Of a DNA stretch of 64,000 nt, positions 13,901-25,868 are shown one piece after another. The position numbers and the translations under genes are program-made. The notes beneath the pieces were generated by a model. That model searched no databases and was not told the DNA's origin. It saw nothing but the letters and a program-made list of their open reading frames with translations. Positions within the stretch are counted from its first letter, which is position 1. Each line of letters starts with the position of its first letter. Location: contig CM072153.1 in the NCBI GenBank assembly GCA_036850595.1, positions 11,054,169 through 11,118,168 of the forward strand. Reading direction: 5' to 3'. The DNA comes from Rhyacichthys aspro (lineage: Eukaryota; Chordata; Actinopteri; Gobiiformes; Rhyacichthyidae).

Positions 13901-15596
13901 TCTGGAGGAGATTAAGAGAAAGCCTTGGTTGCTTTTCATTGACATCAGAGCTATGGCTGAGGAAATGTGCTCCCAGAAGCAGCCAGTCCACATGGGTTCA
14001 ATCTACACAACATCAAATTATTCTTCAGAACACAGGAGAGTTGTCAAGGAAGAAATTAATTTATCCAGACCGCAGATCTAAGATGAAGCTTCAGTCGGCA
14101 TTTTGTTACCATTTTGCACAATAAACATCACAGGCATATCTCCACTTAAATTGTGGCTTTAGAAGTAGTTGGTCTTCAGTAGATTTTGTATTACCCTTGC
14201 CTCCTGCATGTTACATTGATTGAACTTTGACCTAGTGACCTTTTGTTGCTCCACTGTGCATGGCTCCTGGAGAACGGACTGAGTGTAATCCTCGTTATAT
14301 CGAGGCCGAGCGGCACCAGAAGCTATAACACAGGCTCAAACTGTGGCCCATCATGTTTAAATTAGCTGTAAATTTCTGAAGAATGTTTCTGTGCTCTCAA
14401 AGAACTACACTTTCAGCCATCCCCTCAGCCATGGGGCACCCTCAGCCAAGTTTCCCACACATGTCTGCTTTTTGAAGGCTGGGGTTACGCATATGTGTGC
14501 ATGTGTGTTATTTAGTCCTCCACCACCAGAGAGCAGTAAGCTTTTATCTGACTTGAAACAGCTGCTCTTATTGCAGTTGGTGTCCTGTTTTCCTGCTGCT
14601 ATCCCTTTGACTGGTTGTCTCCACCTTTACTTGCCTCTCTCATGCTGGACTAGCACTGTCCCCTCTGTCAACCCTCCGTCATGGGAGGATATGAGGGCTC
14701 TAGGCCTCTGAGAGACTCCCGTCCCAGGTGGATTCTCAGATTGCAGCGGTGGCCTTTGATGGTGAAAGGCGAGCCATTCAGATCTCTGATGGTTCCCCCA
14801 CAGGCAGGCAGGCACACATACTGGCTCTCGTTAAAAAAGCACCAACTTTGTGTTCCCACAGGAGGTGGATGTAATTAACATAGCTTTAGTACTACCTGTG
14901 TTTTAGGCCGCTGTTGTCAAGGCTACTTCTGTTTGGGTTTTGTGTGTGTTTCAGAATGGTGTAGGTGGGATAGGTGGGTGGTGGGATAAGGGAGGAATGT
15001 GTATGTGTGTGTGTACATGCCCGCTGGTGCTTTAAGGGGTGTTCAGTGTTCTACCCTGGTGGGCTGATGTAATGTTTGAGTCTGCTCCGTGTCTATTGCC
15101 CTGGCAGTCAGTGGTCATTTAAAACCCTGGCCTGGACTGCCCAGGGGCCCTGGTTGCTGTGCTAAGGGACACTATCACGCATGCACAGATTCACTTGGTA
15201 TCTTGTATTTTCACATTAGACATGTTTTCTGGAAATAACAAGAATTAGCCATATGCTCTAATAAATGATATTTTTATGATTTAACTAAATTTAAAGAAAT
15301 AAATAAATAGGAAAAACTTCTAAACTATCCTGGTAATGTAGACGTCATATAATTTCTTTGTGTTTCACAATATTTTGGGAGAAAATGATTGTGTATTCTC
15401 CATGTTTTTTGCTTTGTAGGATGTTCTGAAAGCGTGCCAGGAGCAGATAGAGCGCTTGTTGATGAACAGTCTTCGCGAAGGTCGGCAGCAGCAACAGCAG
15501 CAGCAGCAACAGACACAGAGAGGCTCCAGTGGCAAAGGCTTGGAGGAGCTGGACCAGTCGTCCACACCAACAGATGTCCGCGATGTCAACTTATGA
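1940..15596 (+). CDS. ccnd2: cyclin D2 (five coding exons)
   Basis: G1/S cyclin that activates CDK4/6 to phosphorylate Rb in the nucleus. Coding exons are 1940-2134, 3410-3625, 5680-5839, 11649-11797 and 15420-15596, all with GT-AG borders. Lengths 195, 216, 160 and 149 nt match the mammalian CCND2 exons as I recall them. The product is 298 residues against 289 in human. The ATG at 1940 has an ideal context (CACCATGG) and gives MELLC with the Rb-binding LxCxE motif (LLCLE, residues 3-7). The cyclin box follows (MRRMVATWMLE, LQLLGAVCMFLASKLK). The C terminus carries the phosphodegron TPTDVRD, with Thr289 equivalent to human Thr280. A run of nine glutamines coded by CAG/CAA lies just after residue 262 and is absent from human. 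Family is certain; synteny with fgf23 suggests the teleost 'a' copy, but that is not proven. Confidence 0.97.
2135..3409 (+). other. ccnd2: ccnd2 intron 1
   Basis: Intron of 1.27 kb between GTATAA at 2135 and TGCGCAG ending at 3409. No further exon, RNA gene or repeat is recognisable. Open frames inside it are not conserved coding sequence. Confidence 0.9.
3626..5679 (+). other. ccnd2: ccnd2 intron 2
   Basis: Intron of 2.05 kb, donor GTAAAG at 3626 and acceptor TTGGTAG ending at 5679. It contains a long T-run at about 4541-4559. No coding or RNA feature is recognised. Confidence 0.9.
5840..11648 (+). other. ccnd2: ccnd2 intron 3 (large, likely regulatory)
   Basis: The largest ccnd2 intron, 5.8 kb, donor GTGAGA at 5840 and acceptor ATTTCAG ending at 11648. 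There are no coding exons. Several stretches are complex and non-repetitive, such as 7400-7900, 9480-9900 and 10380-11300. The segment 9480-9670 is clearly more GC-rich than its surroundings. These look like possible conserved non-coding elements, but conservation cannot be tested here. Confidence 0.6.
11798..15419 (+). other. ccnd2: ccnd2 intron 4
   Basis: Intron of 3.6 kb, donor GTAAGT at 11798 and acceptor TTTGTAG ending at 15419. No exon or RNA gene is recognised. A short TG-rich stretch lies near 14996-15016. Confidence 0.85.
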
Positions 15597-16056
15597 ACCA
15601 CCAGAGGGCGTCTTTGCACAGGATTTACAAAAAAAAAAAAGCATCACAAAAAAACTCAATTTTCTTAAAAGCAGAAAAAAAAGATCAAAAGAACAAAAAA
15701 TGTAAAAACACATGCTTTTTAAGAAAAAGAACAATGCTTGATAGTTTTTTTGGGGGTTTTTTGTAGAGTTTCTGTTCTTCAATTGAAAAGCCCTGCCCTT
15801 GAAATAGGTTTTCCTTGACATTCTAGTCTATAAGCAACAGATTTGATACAAGATGAAGCTCTTTTGGTGCCTTGGATATACTAAAGGGAAGCCAATCATT
15901 TGCATTCTACCTATGATTGTATAGTATGATCATTAAGTTATATAATAACCATAGCTTGATATTATGTTGTGGAAACCATTCTGAATATTATTATTGGTCA
16001 CATTTGAACTAGTAGTCTAGATCAATAAGCTCCTTTTGTCAGGCTGCTTGTGTGTG

Positions 16057-16201
<145 letters not shown>

Positions 16202-19123
16202 AGAATGGTCTATGTAAATGCTACATGTGATCATTTACAGCAGTGTGTATTCTGGGCCGCGAGGCACTTCAGCCACGTTCAAGTCAAGTCATGGGCTTGC
16301 AGTTTAATGTTAATCACACAGAGCAGGCTACGAGTACACGTACCATGTCCAAAAATATAAAAGGGCATCTATGCTATATCACTGCCTTTACGCTTTAACA
16401 AGGTGTCATGATTCATTGTCTCAATGCAGTGGAATTACAGTGACAGACACAGTTAAGGATTTAACAACGTGTGAAGAGACCCTTGTCGTTAGATCATTTT
16501 TCATGAGGTATTTCACCTCTGACACAGAGATCCTCTGAGGTATGTGTTCATATCTGCTATTTATTTCATGAAATACTACCAGATATGTTTTCACATTGTT
16601 ACAATTTGGTGTTTCCTCATTTGTGAACTGCCGGTTAACATGTTCTCATGTGAATGTAGAATCCAATGTCAGACAAGAACTTTTTAAGTATGGAGAACAT
16701 TGGCCCCATCTGCATTAGCAGCAAGGCTTTGGATTGGAAAGAATTAAAGACAGGCAGGGTTTGCAACTAAGAGATGACTTGTGAACTGTGGAGAGCACCT
16801 CAGTGCATGGCACAGGATGGTAGGACAGAGAGGATCTCAGAGGTGCAGGAGCATGCTGCTGTGAAGGAGACAGTGACGATCTACAGCCTGGAGCTGGAAA
16901 TGATAAACAAAAGCTGCCCAAAAGCCTCACAATGTAACTTTGATGTAAGAAAATGTGGATGGAGCATTTCTTGTAATGGATGTCTACAATGACACAGCTG
17001 TCCAAAAAACTGTCCAAACACATGGATACTAAATGAGGAACCAAGACTGTACACTGCCTGATCATGTGAGGATGAACTTTCTTGGGGGGTTTAGAGGAAA
17101 ACAGGATGAGAAAATACTGTCAATGCATCTGGAGTCCTAAATAGGGTTGTGATCAGCTCCCCTATATGATTTCAATGGCAAAGCACTTTGAGAACATGCT
17201 CCCCAGGAGATAAGTAAAATGAAATATGTGTGGTGATTGGAGATGAATGGATGAGTCCTTTTTCCTTGTTAGCCTTTTCTTTGGTTTACTTTGTAGGGCT
17301 GGTTTCCCAAACATCAGACATACCCTTCTCAAGCAAGTGTTGAATTATAAAGGCTTTCCACATTCCAACAAAAACATTCCTGTTGAAACAAAATGATGTT
17401 GGGGAGTCTGACTGAAAAATTAGTCCTAAATATTGATATGAATTAGAAAATCTTCCCGCCAGCTCTGTTTTATTTTATAATCAAGAAATTGTTTTACTTG
17501 AATTTTTTTAGTTTTTATTTATCTGCATAAAAACCACAGTCACACAGCTATAAAAAGAGGTGGTCTTACATCCTATGTTTGCACATGTTCTTCAGAGGGT
17601 GATTAGGTATGCTTTTTTTTTAAAAACAACTCAAGTAATGTGTGTTAAAGTTGTTGGTCAGTGTATAGTGCAGGCTTGTAATTAGCTCATTTTCAAATTT
17701 ATTGCCTGTCAGCCAACGTATCTTCCCCAAGAGCTTTGCTGCTTCAAGTCAGTCGCAAGGGGTTTAGCGGAAACAGCACAAAGTAAGGACAGTTGACTTC
17801 TTTGTTTTTATTTTATTTGTTTTATGAGACACCTGACTCTGCCACAGAAAGGTGTCTCAACTGATGCTTGAGTTTTTCATAATGGTATGTGTCTTTGAGT
17901 GCATTTTTGTCAGACTAGAAACAATGTGAGGATCTAGTTTATAGATATGTTTTGGTAAAACTGGGCAATTATGACACCTGCCAAAACGTCCCTGTCTGAA
18001 TATTTGATTGGAGCCTTCATTTTGCCTGTGTTTGCCTGATGTAAGCTCTCTCCCAAACGTAAAGGTGATGATTTTCTTTCCTGCATTTCATTGTGGCATA
18101 TGTTATCTATTGAGAACACCATGTTTAGATATTTTTATGGGGGGTGACCAGGCCCACAAAAGGGTTTTCTAAGATTTATAGATACTGTATTCCAAAGTGA
18201 AGCGAGGACGGAGAAGGAGGTGTAAAGACATCAAGAAAAAGTGTCAATATTTTTATTGAGTTGAGTTTTGTTGTCTTTTTTTGCGCTGCTAAAAGCTATG
18301 AATTTGTTTCATTTATACAAAAAAATAACATTACCTAGTTGTGATGTGTCACTTGAGTGTGCTGCTATTTTATAAACATTTGTATTATAATATAATTATT
18401 TTACTGCTTAAGACATACATTCAGAAAAACGAAGTAGATGGTGATAGAAGAACATGAAATGAGTATTCGACTGGAAATGTTCTTTGTACAGTTTGACAGT
18501 TTGCTTAGATAGCATGTCTTCTTTTCCTTTTTTACATCTACTTTGATCTACTTCTTTAGTCACATTCTGCAACAGTGGTATTCCCTATACCTCAGGATTA
18601 CTGGACAAATTTCACACATTCATCACCTATACCTCTGCAGTTGGGAGGCCTGGACTGGTGATTCCCTCTGTTTGAGAATGGAAACAACTTGCACATTGAG
18701 AGGGAATCAAAAATATGCAAGGCTTCCTCTTGGGCTTTTGGAGGAGGAGGAGTCATCATCACATTGTCATCTGTTTTTGGGTTATTTCTAATGGAAATAG
18801 TTCAGGCATGTCCACTTGTGTTTTTGTTTTTTTGTTTTTTTTTTCGGTGCTACATCTGATTGTTATGTGCAGGGGTGGTTATTGCCTTACACAAGCACAA
18901 ATATAATGAATGTCACAAAATTCTGATTCCAGAAGTGTTAAGGATGAGAATTTTTATACAAATTTGTGAAGAATTGTATCAACCACAAAAATTGGTTAAG
19001 CTAAACCTGTCATATTCAAGGTAAATTATGTGGATATCTGAAAATTTGGATTTCCTTTTGAGTGCCCCCCTCCACTATGACTCATGTTCTGTACCTCAAA
19101 TGTCTGTTGCACAACCTCTGTTC

Positions 19124-19129
19124 AATAAA
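19124..19129 (+). terminator. ccnd2: ccnd2 polyadenylation signal
   Basis: Canonical AATAAA followed by T- and GT-rich sequence (AAGGGTGTGA) within about 25 bp. It is the best candidate for the end of the long ccnd2 transcript. Internal alternative signals cannot be excluded. Confidence 0.55.
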
Positions 19130-19209
19130 TTTCTGCTTTAAAGGGTGTGACACCACATCAACTCACTGGTGTTTCACGTGAAGTGTTATTGTAAAAGAAA
19201 AAAAGAAAA

Positions 19210-19251
19210 GTGAGCGGTGAGCGGTGAGCGGTGAGCGGTGAGCGGTGAGCG
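19210..19251. repeat. minisatellite, six perfect 7-bp units
   Basis: Six identical head-to-tail copies of GTGAGCG lie about 80 bp beyond the proposed ccnd2 polyadenylation signal. A perfect array suggests recent expansion. No function is inferred. Confidence 0.95.
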
Positions 19252-19440
19252 ATTCTTTGTTTAGAGGTTTGCATAAAACTGTCCATTCTGTGGTGAGGAC
19301 AGACAAATCAAAACAAATAAATTAGTTATATATAGGCTTTACTAAACTGAAAAAAAATCTAAGTAGGCTGACAGTGAATTGATGTTATACAAATTCCTTA
19401 TTTCTAATTATCTGCATAGGTGCTATCTATAGGCTATTAT

Positions 19441-19560
19441 TAGGATAAGATAAGATAAGATAAGATCAATTGTATTAATCCACAAAGACATTTCTTTGTT
19501 ACAAATTAGAAAAATAGATAAAAGAAATAAAACAGTGATTATCAAACTATTCACATCAAA
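19441..19560 (+). repeat. teleost dispersed-repeat fragment with GATAA tract
   Basis: Four to five GATAA units at 19444-19466 are followed by TTGTATTAATCCACAAAGA. From memory, an (AAGAT)n tract followed by TTTATTAGTCCCACAGTGGGG is a common dispersed tail in teleost genomes. A better preserved tail of the same kind occurs at 43655-43680. Family assignment is from memory and unverified. Confidence 0.5.
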
Positions 19561-20039
19561 TACCACCCAAAACAAAATTGTCTTTCCAAGTACCACCTTT
19601 ATCTATCTACCTATATGAATGTTATGTAATGAGTTTTGTTTGCTGTGCTACTTCTTTGGAATTACATTTTGAATCCCACTGCTTTTTAACAGTCCAAACA
19701 TTTAGTGGAATGGTAAAGTGTATTATAGAAAGGCTGTGGCAGAAATCAATAGTCCTTCATTTTGTAGTCATCAGAGATTCTCAAGTACCACCACAGAGAG
19801 CTACCAGTGGTACCTATACCACAGTTTAATAACTACTGAAATAAAATAAGAATGAATACAATAATATAAAAGCAAAAACATTTAAAGTGTGACAAAGTCA
19901 CATAGAGTTACATAGCCTATTTATATGTAGAAAATATATACATCGAACATTACAAAATATGAGAGGTGCATGCAACAGGAGATATTAAAGACTGGCATTT
20001 TGAGGTCACAAGTTAATTGTAGATTTATGTTTTACTGCT

Positions 20040-20405
20040 CCCTTATCACATTCAGTCCTGTGCAAAACAGTGGATTTAGATTATTTGACGTTTGATGACG
20101 CCAACATTCACTCAGCCAATCAGAAGACAGTATGCTAATGCGTGCCTTTCCAGTTGAGTAGTTCATTCTCATGTTTGGCTACTTTCTTTATATTTTATCC
20201 CCAAGTGTTCACCTGGTGGATCCCTACAGTACACCTGTGTGAGACGTCTCCTGTAGTCCCGACTGGTGGCCCAATCCAAATATCGGCCCAAATCGCGAGA
20301 CCTTACACTCTGTTCCCGAGACTGGAGTCGGTGCGTGATCTATTAATGAGCTTCATAGTGGCGCCCGTTGGTAAAGCTAGTCCTCTCGTCCGCCAGTTGA
20401 AGAGA
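20040..20405 (+). promoter_or_regulatory. tigar: tigar promoter and 5' UTR
   Basis: Region immediately upstream of the first tigar exon. It holds a TGACG/TGATGACGCC CRE-like sequence at about 20086-20102, a CCAAT box at 20116-20120 and an octamer-like ATGCTAAT near 20132. No TATA box is evident. An in-frame open stretch extends upstream of the chosen ATG (20406), but that upstream sequence has no similarity to TIGAR, whose family starts only ten or so residues before the RHG motif. Confidence 0.5.
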
Positions 20406-22983
20406 ATGACTTCTCTAACCTGTGGACTGACTTTTGTCCGACAGTAAGTGTAGTTACATAATAGTGTGACATGAGTGTGTGTTTAACCACCTCTTGTGTG
20501 GAAGAAACCAGTGAAACAGTGTTAGGTTTAGCATTATAAAACTAGTAAGTAGCGTTAGCTTGTTCACGGTGCTAGAAGATGCCTCAAAGATAGACTGCTT
20601 TAAGGTCAATTTTAGTTCCATGTTACAAGTAGTGTTTGCATGCTTATTTTAAACTTTCACGAAGATTAATCTACACTTCTTGCTTTTTTACATGTGCTTT
20701 ATTATAATTTGATATACATTACACAGTGCATTATGAGTTTACATGGGCGTCATAAGAATTAAGACTACAATCAGTCAAAATATGAGTCCACAGTGTCCCA
20801 GCCTCAGCTTTGCACCCTTCACGTCCCTGTTTTTATTGACTCAGTATGACCACAAGAGGGCAGTCTTACTGTATGTTTGAAAAATATTCAATGTGTAGGA
20901 CCCAGCGAAAACGATGCTTGATAAAGGTGAAAATGCTAATCAATATTACATTACATACATAAAGAAATAATTTGCATTATCAAAGATCCACAAAATCTAT
21001 AGAAAACACTAATAAAGTTGTTTCATTTTTGCAGTGGAGAAACCAAGTTTAACAAAGAGGGTCTGTTACAAGGTAGAGAACGGTTTTAAAATACTTACTT
21101 AAGCATACCTCTGAATAAGAGTTATACTTATTTTGTCTCTGTCCAGGTCAGGCTATAGACTCATCACTGTCTGACATAGGACTGCAACAGGCTGAAGCTG
21201 CAGGTCTCTACCTTAAAGATGTCAAATTTAACAATGTTTATGTGAGCGTTATGTTACGAGCTCAGCAGGTATTAAGCCTCTTCATCAGTCCATCAGGAAC
21301 AAATGTAAATTTCAAAGTAAATGTTGTCTGGATTTCATTTTTTATTTTTCAGACAGCTGAAGTAATAATGAAACACAACCAAAGTTGTTCAGGTTTACAA
21401 ATGATAAGTGATCCCTTACTAAAAGAAAAGGTATGTCAAAATATTGCAGTTACACAATACTGAAATATAAGTAGCTTACCACACCATTGATGAATTGACC
21501 AACTTTTCAGAGTTTTGGGATAGCAGAAGGACGAAAGATGAATGACCTGAAAGAAATGGCTAAAGCAGCAGGTCAGTCATTTCTAAGCTTCACGCCACCA
21601 GAAGGTGAAACTCAAGAGCAGGTTAGTCCACCTTGTTGATTGCATAGTCAAATTGCAAGTGATATTTGTTTTGCCAAATGCATCTACACCATTTTGTCAG
21701 GACGTTTTTTTTTTCATCTAGACCTTGATTATGTTGTCAACAACCTTAATCTAATTATCTTTGCATTGTTATGGTTACACCGACGTTGGCAGAATGTCAT
21801 TTTTGGCATTTCAGAGGCACTAAATGCTTAACACACACTTTTATTTTGGTTACCACTTTCAGATAAATTGTCAGTGCCTGGCAGTGAAAATGTCCTTAAT
21901 TTGGGACTTGTAAAAGTAGCTTCTGTTTCAACAAGGCATTTATAAGACCTAGCTTTTCTTTAATGTAACATAGTTACAAGCACTAGGCTGAAGCACTTAT
22001 CTGCTAATTTACCAACTAACCCAGGGTCTTTATGGACTCACATGTATTCTTCATGTATCATAGAGTTCTGGAGTGAACTGGGAACAAAGTGCATGGGCAG
22101 ACATCTGCAGCTTCACTGTCACAGATTAAAAAGTCACCACAAAGGCTGTGAGTGACATTTTTTTGCGTGTGGGGGCGTAAGAAGAAAGGCTATTCTGTTT
22201 AAAAGAGGCATCATCATTGTCTTCATCCATTAGTGCTTGGCTTTGAAGTTAACTTGAACCTATCCTAGTACGTGACCAGCCATCATCTCTGTGATGATGA
22301 TTCCTGCAGACAAAGATAGGCTTGACGTAAGCAACAGGCACCCCAATCAGCTCAGAGCCTAACCAGTTTCACATTGTTGCATCAGGATCAGACTGAAGTT
22401 AGAGTAGTTTTTGATTGACTATGCTGTGTTATAGTTTGAACTAGGTCTAGGTCAATATTAAATTTTAGATTAGATTATGAAAAAAAAGTGTGTATAAATG
22501 CATGTTCAGCTTTTTGATAAGTTAATGCCTTACTGGCATCACATTTAATATGCATTGCCAGATGAGATACTGTTTTATTATTTTGCCTTTGTTTAGGTCA
22601 AAGAACGTTTCAAAACATTTTGGGAGAAAATGCTCCAGGAAGTTGGGAAAGAGCAGTGGGATAAACAGAGGGCGAATGACTCCTTGTCCTACAAACCACA
22701 AATATCTCCTGTGGAGGGAAAGGCGGACGACGGTGTTCAGGACGTCCCGGTCCACGTGCTGGTCGTCACTCATGGTGCCTACATGTGTGTGGCTGTGAAG
22801 TACTTTGTGGAGGAGTTAAATTGTTCAATACCTCAGGATTCAAACAAAGCACACATGTTGTCTTTGAGTCCTAACACAGGTCTGTGTAGATTTGTGCTAA
22901 CTCTAGAGAAAGAGAAAGACAGGTTCAGTCTGTCACAGATCTGCTGTGTCTTCATTCACAGAGCCGATCATCTGAAAATGTGA
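20406..22983 (+). CDS. tigar: TIGAR, fructose-2,6-bisphosphatase-like phosphatase (six exons)
   Basis: Histidine-phosphatase family enzyme that lowers fructose-2,6-bisphosphate and related phosphosugars, diverting glucose into the pentose phosphate pathway; p53-regulated in mammals. Exons are 20406-20443, 21035-21072, 21147-21268, 21353-21430, 21511-21621 and 22597-22983. The product is 257 residues (human 270). Visible marks are TFVRHGETKFNKE with the catalytic His13 assembled across the first splice junction, the phosphate-binding arginine in LRAQQTAE, the acidic residue region DPLLKEK (Glu91, aligned with human Glu89), FTPPEGET, and VVTHGAY with the second histidine, His188 (human His198). 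Start 20406 places the RHG motif at the usual distance from the N terminus. All junctions keep frame. It ends with HRADHLKM, like the family's DHL ending. Whether it is teleost copy a or b is unresolved. Confidence 0.95.
21622..22596 (+). other. tigar: tigar intron 5
   Basis: Longest tigar intron, 0.98 kb, donor GTTAGT at 21622 and acceptor TGTTTAG ending at 22596. No feature is recognised within it. Intron 1 (20444-21034, 0.59 kb) is likewise featureless; I looked there for a clear p53 half-site pair, as known in human TIGAR intron 1, and did not find one. Confidence 0.8.
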
Positions 22984-24013
22984 AAAGGATGTCGGAAAAA
23001 GCAGCTTTGCGTCACACACTGAAAATAGGTTAATGCCTTTGATGCCCATTTGTTTTATTTATACATTTTGTCTAAACTGGCATTTCTTATGGTGAGTTAC
23101 TTTTTCACCATAGCTTCATAGCTTGAATACAAAAATACATGGACACAAAGAAAATCAAATAATCTTTCTAGTCTTGTAAGCACTGTGGAGTACTATTTTC
23201 CAACCTCACTTAAATGGCACATAAAACATATATATTCGCATGTCCTTTCGGGGCTTAGGTAGAGCTGTAGACTCATCTTCTTTTACTGTCTGGTTGTTCA
23301 TTACTGTAAATGTGGGCAGCATTGTGCACTAATGAGTCTCTGAGTTTCTATATTTATCCTGTGGCAGTTCAGATTTGCGTAGGCATACAAGCCAAAACTG
23401 TTCAGAGTTGACCTTTTGAAAATAAGTGACATATTCATTGTTGTGAATTAACTCTTAGGTCAACAATAAAAACTGCGTGTCAAGACGTCATGGGCTTTAG
23501 TGTATCACTTCCACTGCACCAGTCATGACAAAGCAAAACGGACGTTTAAATTTATCTGGCCTGATCATTTTGTGAACTGTGTTTAATGCTCTGTGGTGGT
23601 TATGTTCTTGGTACTGACCTCATATTATCCAAGCCTTTATCATCGAACGAATGAAAGTAATAGCACTGTTCTAAAGAATACTTGTGAAGTAGATAAAATG
23701 ATGACTTAGCTTCATTTCAACCAGAAACCGTATGTATAAATTAAATTGAATAAAAACTTCACTCAGCTAATCTTACTTTTGGGACATTAAAAAACACTGT
23801 TTAAGTATTCACTTAAATCATATTTCGAAGTCAAGATTATGAAACATATTAGAAAATAATATTTAGAGCCTACTCTGCCACTGTGTATGTAATCAGTGGG
23901 TTGATAATCCCCTAAAACATTTTTGTCTCAAGTCAAAAACGTATTTTAATCAATATTGTTCTTTATGTACTGCTCTCAGTCCAGGCGCTCTGCAAACAAA
24001 AGTAGATTTCAAG
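22984..24013 (+). other. tigar 3' UTR and convergent intergenic gap
   Basis: Non-coding A/T-rich sequence between the convergent tigar and fgf23 genes. Plus-strand AATAAA signals at 23465-23470 and 23749-23754 are candidate tigar 3' ends. Minus-strand signals (TTTATT on the plus strand) from 24014 onward are candidates for fgf23. No coding sequence is seen. Confidence 0.55.
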
Positions 24014-24685
24014 TTTATTTGTTTACATAACATAAAAGACAACTCAAAGATATAAATAATATAACAGTAGAGCACATAAAGTAACTCAGTACATCTTAAT
24101 AAATAAATACAATTTCACTGCTGTGACTATTGGTGTCCAGCACCTAACATGAATGTGGATTACAAATGGAAAAGGTAGGTGATTTATTTCAGTAACAATA
24201 TACTATACAGTGCAATTATTTTATTAATCATACTTCTCTCACAAAACATTACATTAGCAACAGATATTTCCATAAATATGCAAAATAACTCAATACATAT
24301 ACAAAACAAACATTGCCAGCTCTGGCAATGCCATCAGGCTTAAAATTTAACTGATAAAAAAAGGTGAAAGGACAGAAGGTCCTGGGCCAAATTCATCACA
24401 CGGTTATGTTATCTGCCATCTGTTTTGTTCAAACAAAAGATCTATTGAAGGCACTGTGATGTAACAGTGACAGGGCAGAAAACATATTCTTATAAATAAT
24501 AGGTATGCTTTCATTTACCTTATTCACACTAACAATGAAAAGCCAGTGCATTATCAGTTGATTGTAGGTGTCTGATTGCACCCTTTCTCTGGGACTGCTG
24601 TCACTATTAACACAAGACATCTTCAGGCAGCCTATAGAACCATTTCACATTATTCCTAAACATTCCTAAAAGCTAATGTAGCATC
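24014..24685 (-). other. fgf23: fgf23 3' UTR
   Basis: Non-coding sequence downstream of the fgf23 stop codon. TTTATT on the plus strand (AATAAA in gene sense) occurs at 24220-24225, 24183-24188 and 24014-24019, any of which could be the polyadenylation signal. Which is used cannot be told from sequence. Confidence 0.45.
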
Positions 24686-25868
24686 CTAGGCTTGGTCTCC
24701 AATGTTGGACTTGACAGGACTTCCAGGTCCATTGGTTTGTAAGACTTTGAGAGGGTCATCACACGAGGTGATGGTTTCTTTGGACACAGCACCTGCCTGG
24801 TCCCTTTTAGGTTGATTTGTTTCCTTATGATTCTTTGCAGGATGAGAAGGGTGTGTTTCTGATCTTAATGGATCAGACGGGTTAACCTCCTCACTTCTTT
24901 TCTGTCTCTTAACCAACAAGCTCAGATGCCTGTGCGGTTGAACTGATCCCCACATAGCGGCATTTAACTCTACCCCTTGTAACTTCAAAAGCCGAGCTGC
25001 TCTTGTGGAGTAAAAGACATCATGGTTGTTGGGCCAGTCTAGCCACATTCGCTGGAAAAGACAGTCTTCTGTGTCCCTATGTCTCTGTAAGGTGGAATAA
25101 AGCCAGCACCAGGTGGTTATATTCAAATCCTGACTACATATCATTTACAAATTCAAACCAGGTAAAATGAAATACTCACTGAGTTATACAGCTCTCCCTT
25201 AGGGTCCATGCACAGAAACCTTTTTCTTTGCAAATCAAATATTGACACAAAGTTGCTGGAATGTGTTTTTACTGGCCAAATAACTGCAAAATAAATGGAA
25301 ACTATGTAAAAGATTTAAAATACAGGAGCCATACACATTCAACTAAAGTGGACTAAATGTTGGAAAAGAAATCTATATGAAGTGACCTCTAGATATTAAA
25401 TATAATATGCAGAGGTCATTTCATACAGATGTTTTTACAGATACAATACGTCTATTTACATACAAAAGATGTTGGCATCATTTTATAGCATAGCAATTTT
25501 CAAACATGTCCAACATATGCATGTACTTTTTATATTCTAATAATTCAAAACTAGTATTAAATTGTAGTATTTATTGTCGTATTTCTCCAAACATTACAAA
25601 AACGGTCAGAAATTTAACACCTTAAAAAATAAAGCTCTATATTTAGTTGTTAATGATAGACTTTAGACTTACCAAAAAAGTCTGGCTGCCCAGTACTTCT
25701 TTTCATGGATGCCCTCAGCTGTAAATGTCTTCTAGCAGCGGCGGTTTGTGCCTGTGCAGTGTTAGTGAGGCTGCTGTGTGGATCCAGGTTGTGCGGCCTT
25801 GGTTTACAGTCCACCAGTACAGACACTTGTACAGCAATCAGGACGAAGGACAACAAACCCAGTGGCAT
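24686..25868 (-). CDS. fgf23: fibroblast growth factor 23 (three exons)
   Basis: Secreted endocrine FGF of the FGF19 subfamily controlling phosphate and vitamin D through FGFR/Klotho. Exons are 25868-25673, 25283-25180 and 25084-24686. The 104-nt middle exon has the standard FGF length and phase. The product is 232 residues (human 251). It has an N-terminal hydrophobic signal peptide (MPLGLLSFVLIAVQ), RKRFLCMDPKGELYNS and TEDCLF giving Cys90 and Cys108 with the same 18-residue spacing as the human disulfide, NNHDVFYSTR matching the NxxDVYxS core, a furin-type RQKR at 160-163 followed by Ser (human RHTR/S), and a tail with DPLKVL like human DPLNVL. The ATG at 25868 is chosen because the upstream codon extending the frame is GTG. 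Exon 1 is divergent, so the assignment rests on exons 2 and 3, exon structure and synteny. Confidence 0.9.

Noticed and set aside
20142..20405. N-terminal extension of TIGAR
   Set aside because: The frame is open upstream of 20406, but the extra residues do not match TIGAR and the region has CCAAT and CRE-like promoter motifs.
20444..21034. p53 response element in tigar intron 1
   Set aside because: Human TIGAR has one there, but I found no pair of RRRCWWGYYY half-sites in this intron; near matches such as TTGCATGCTT break the consensus.
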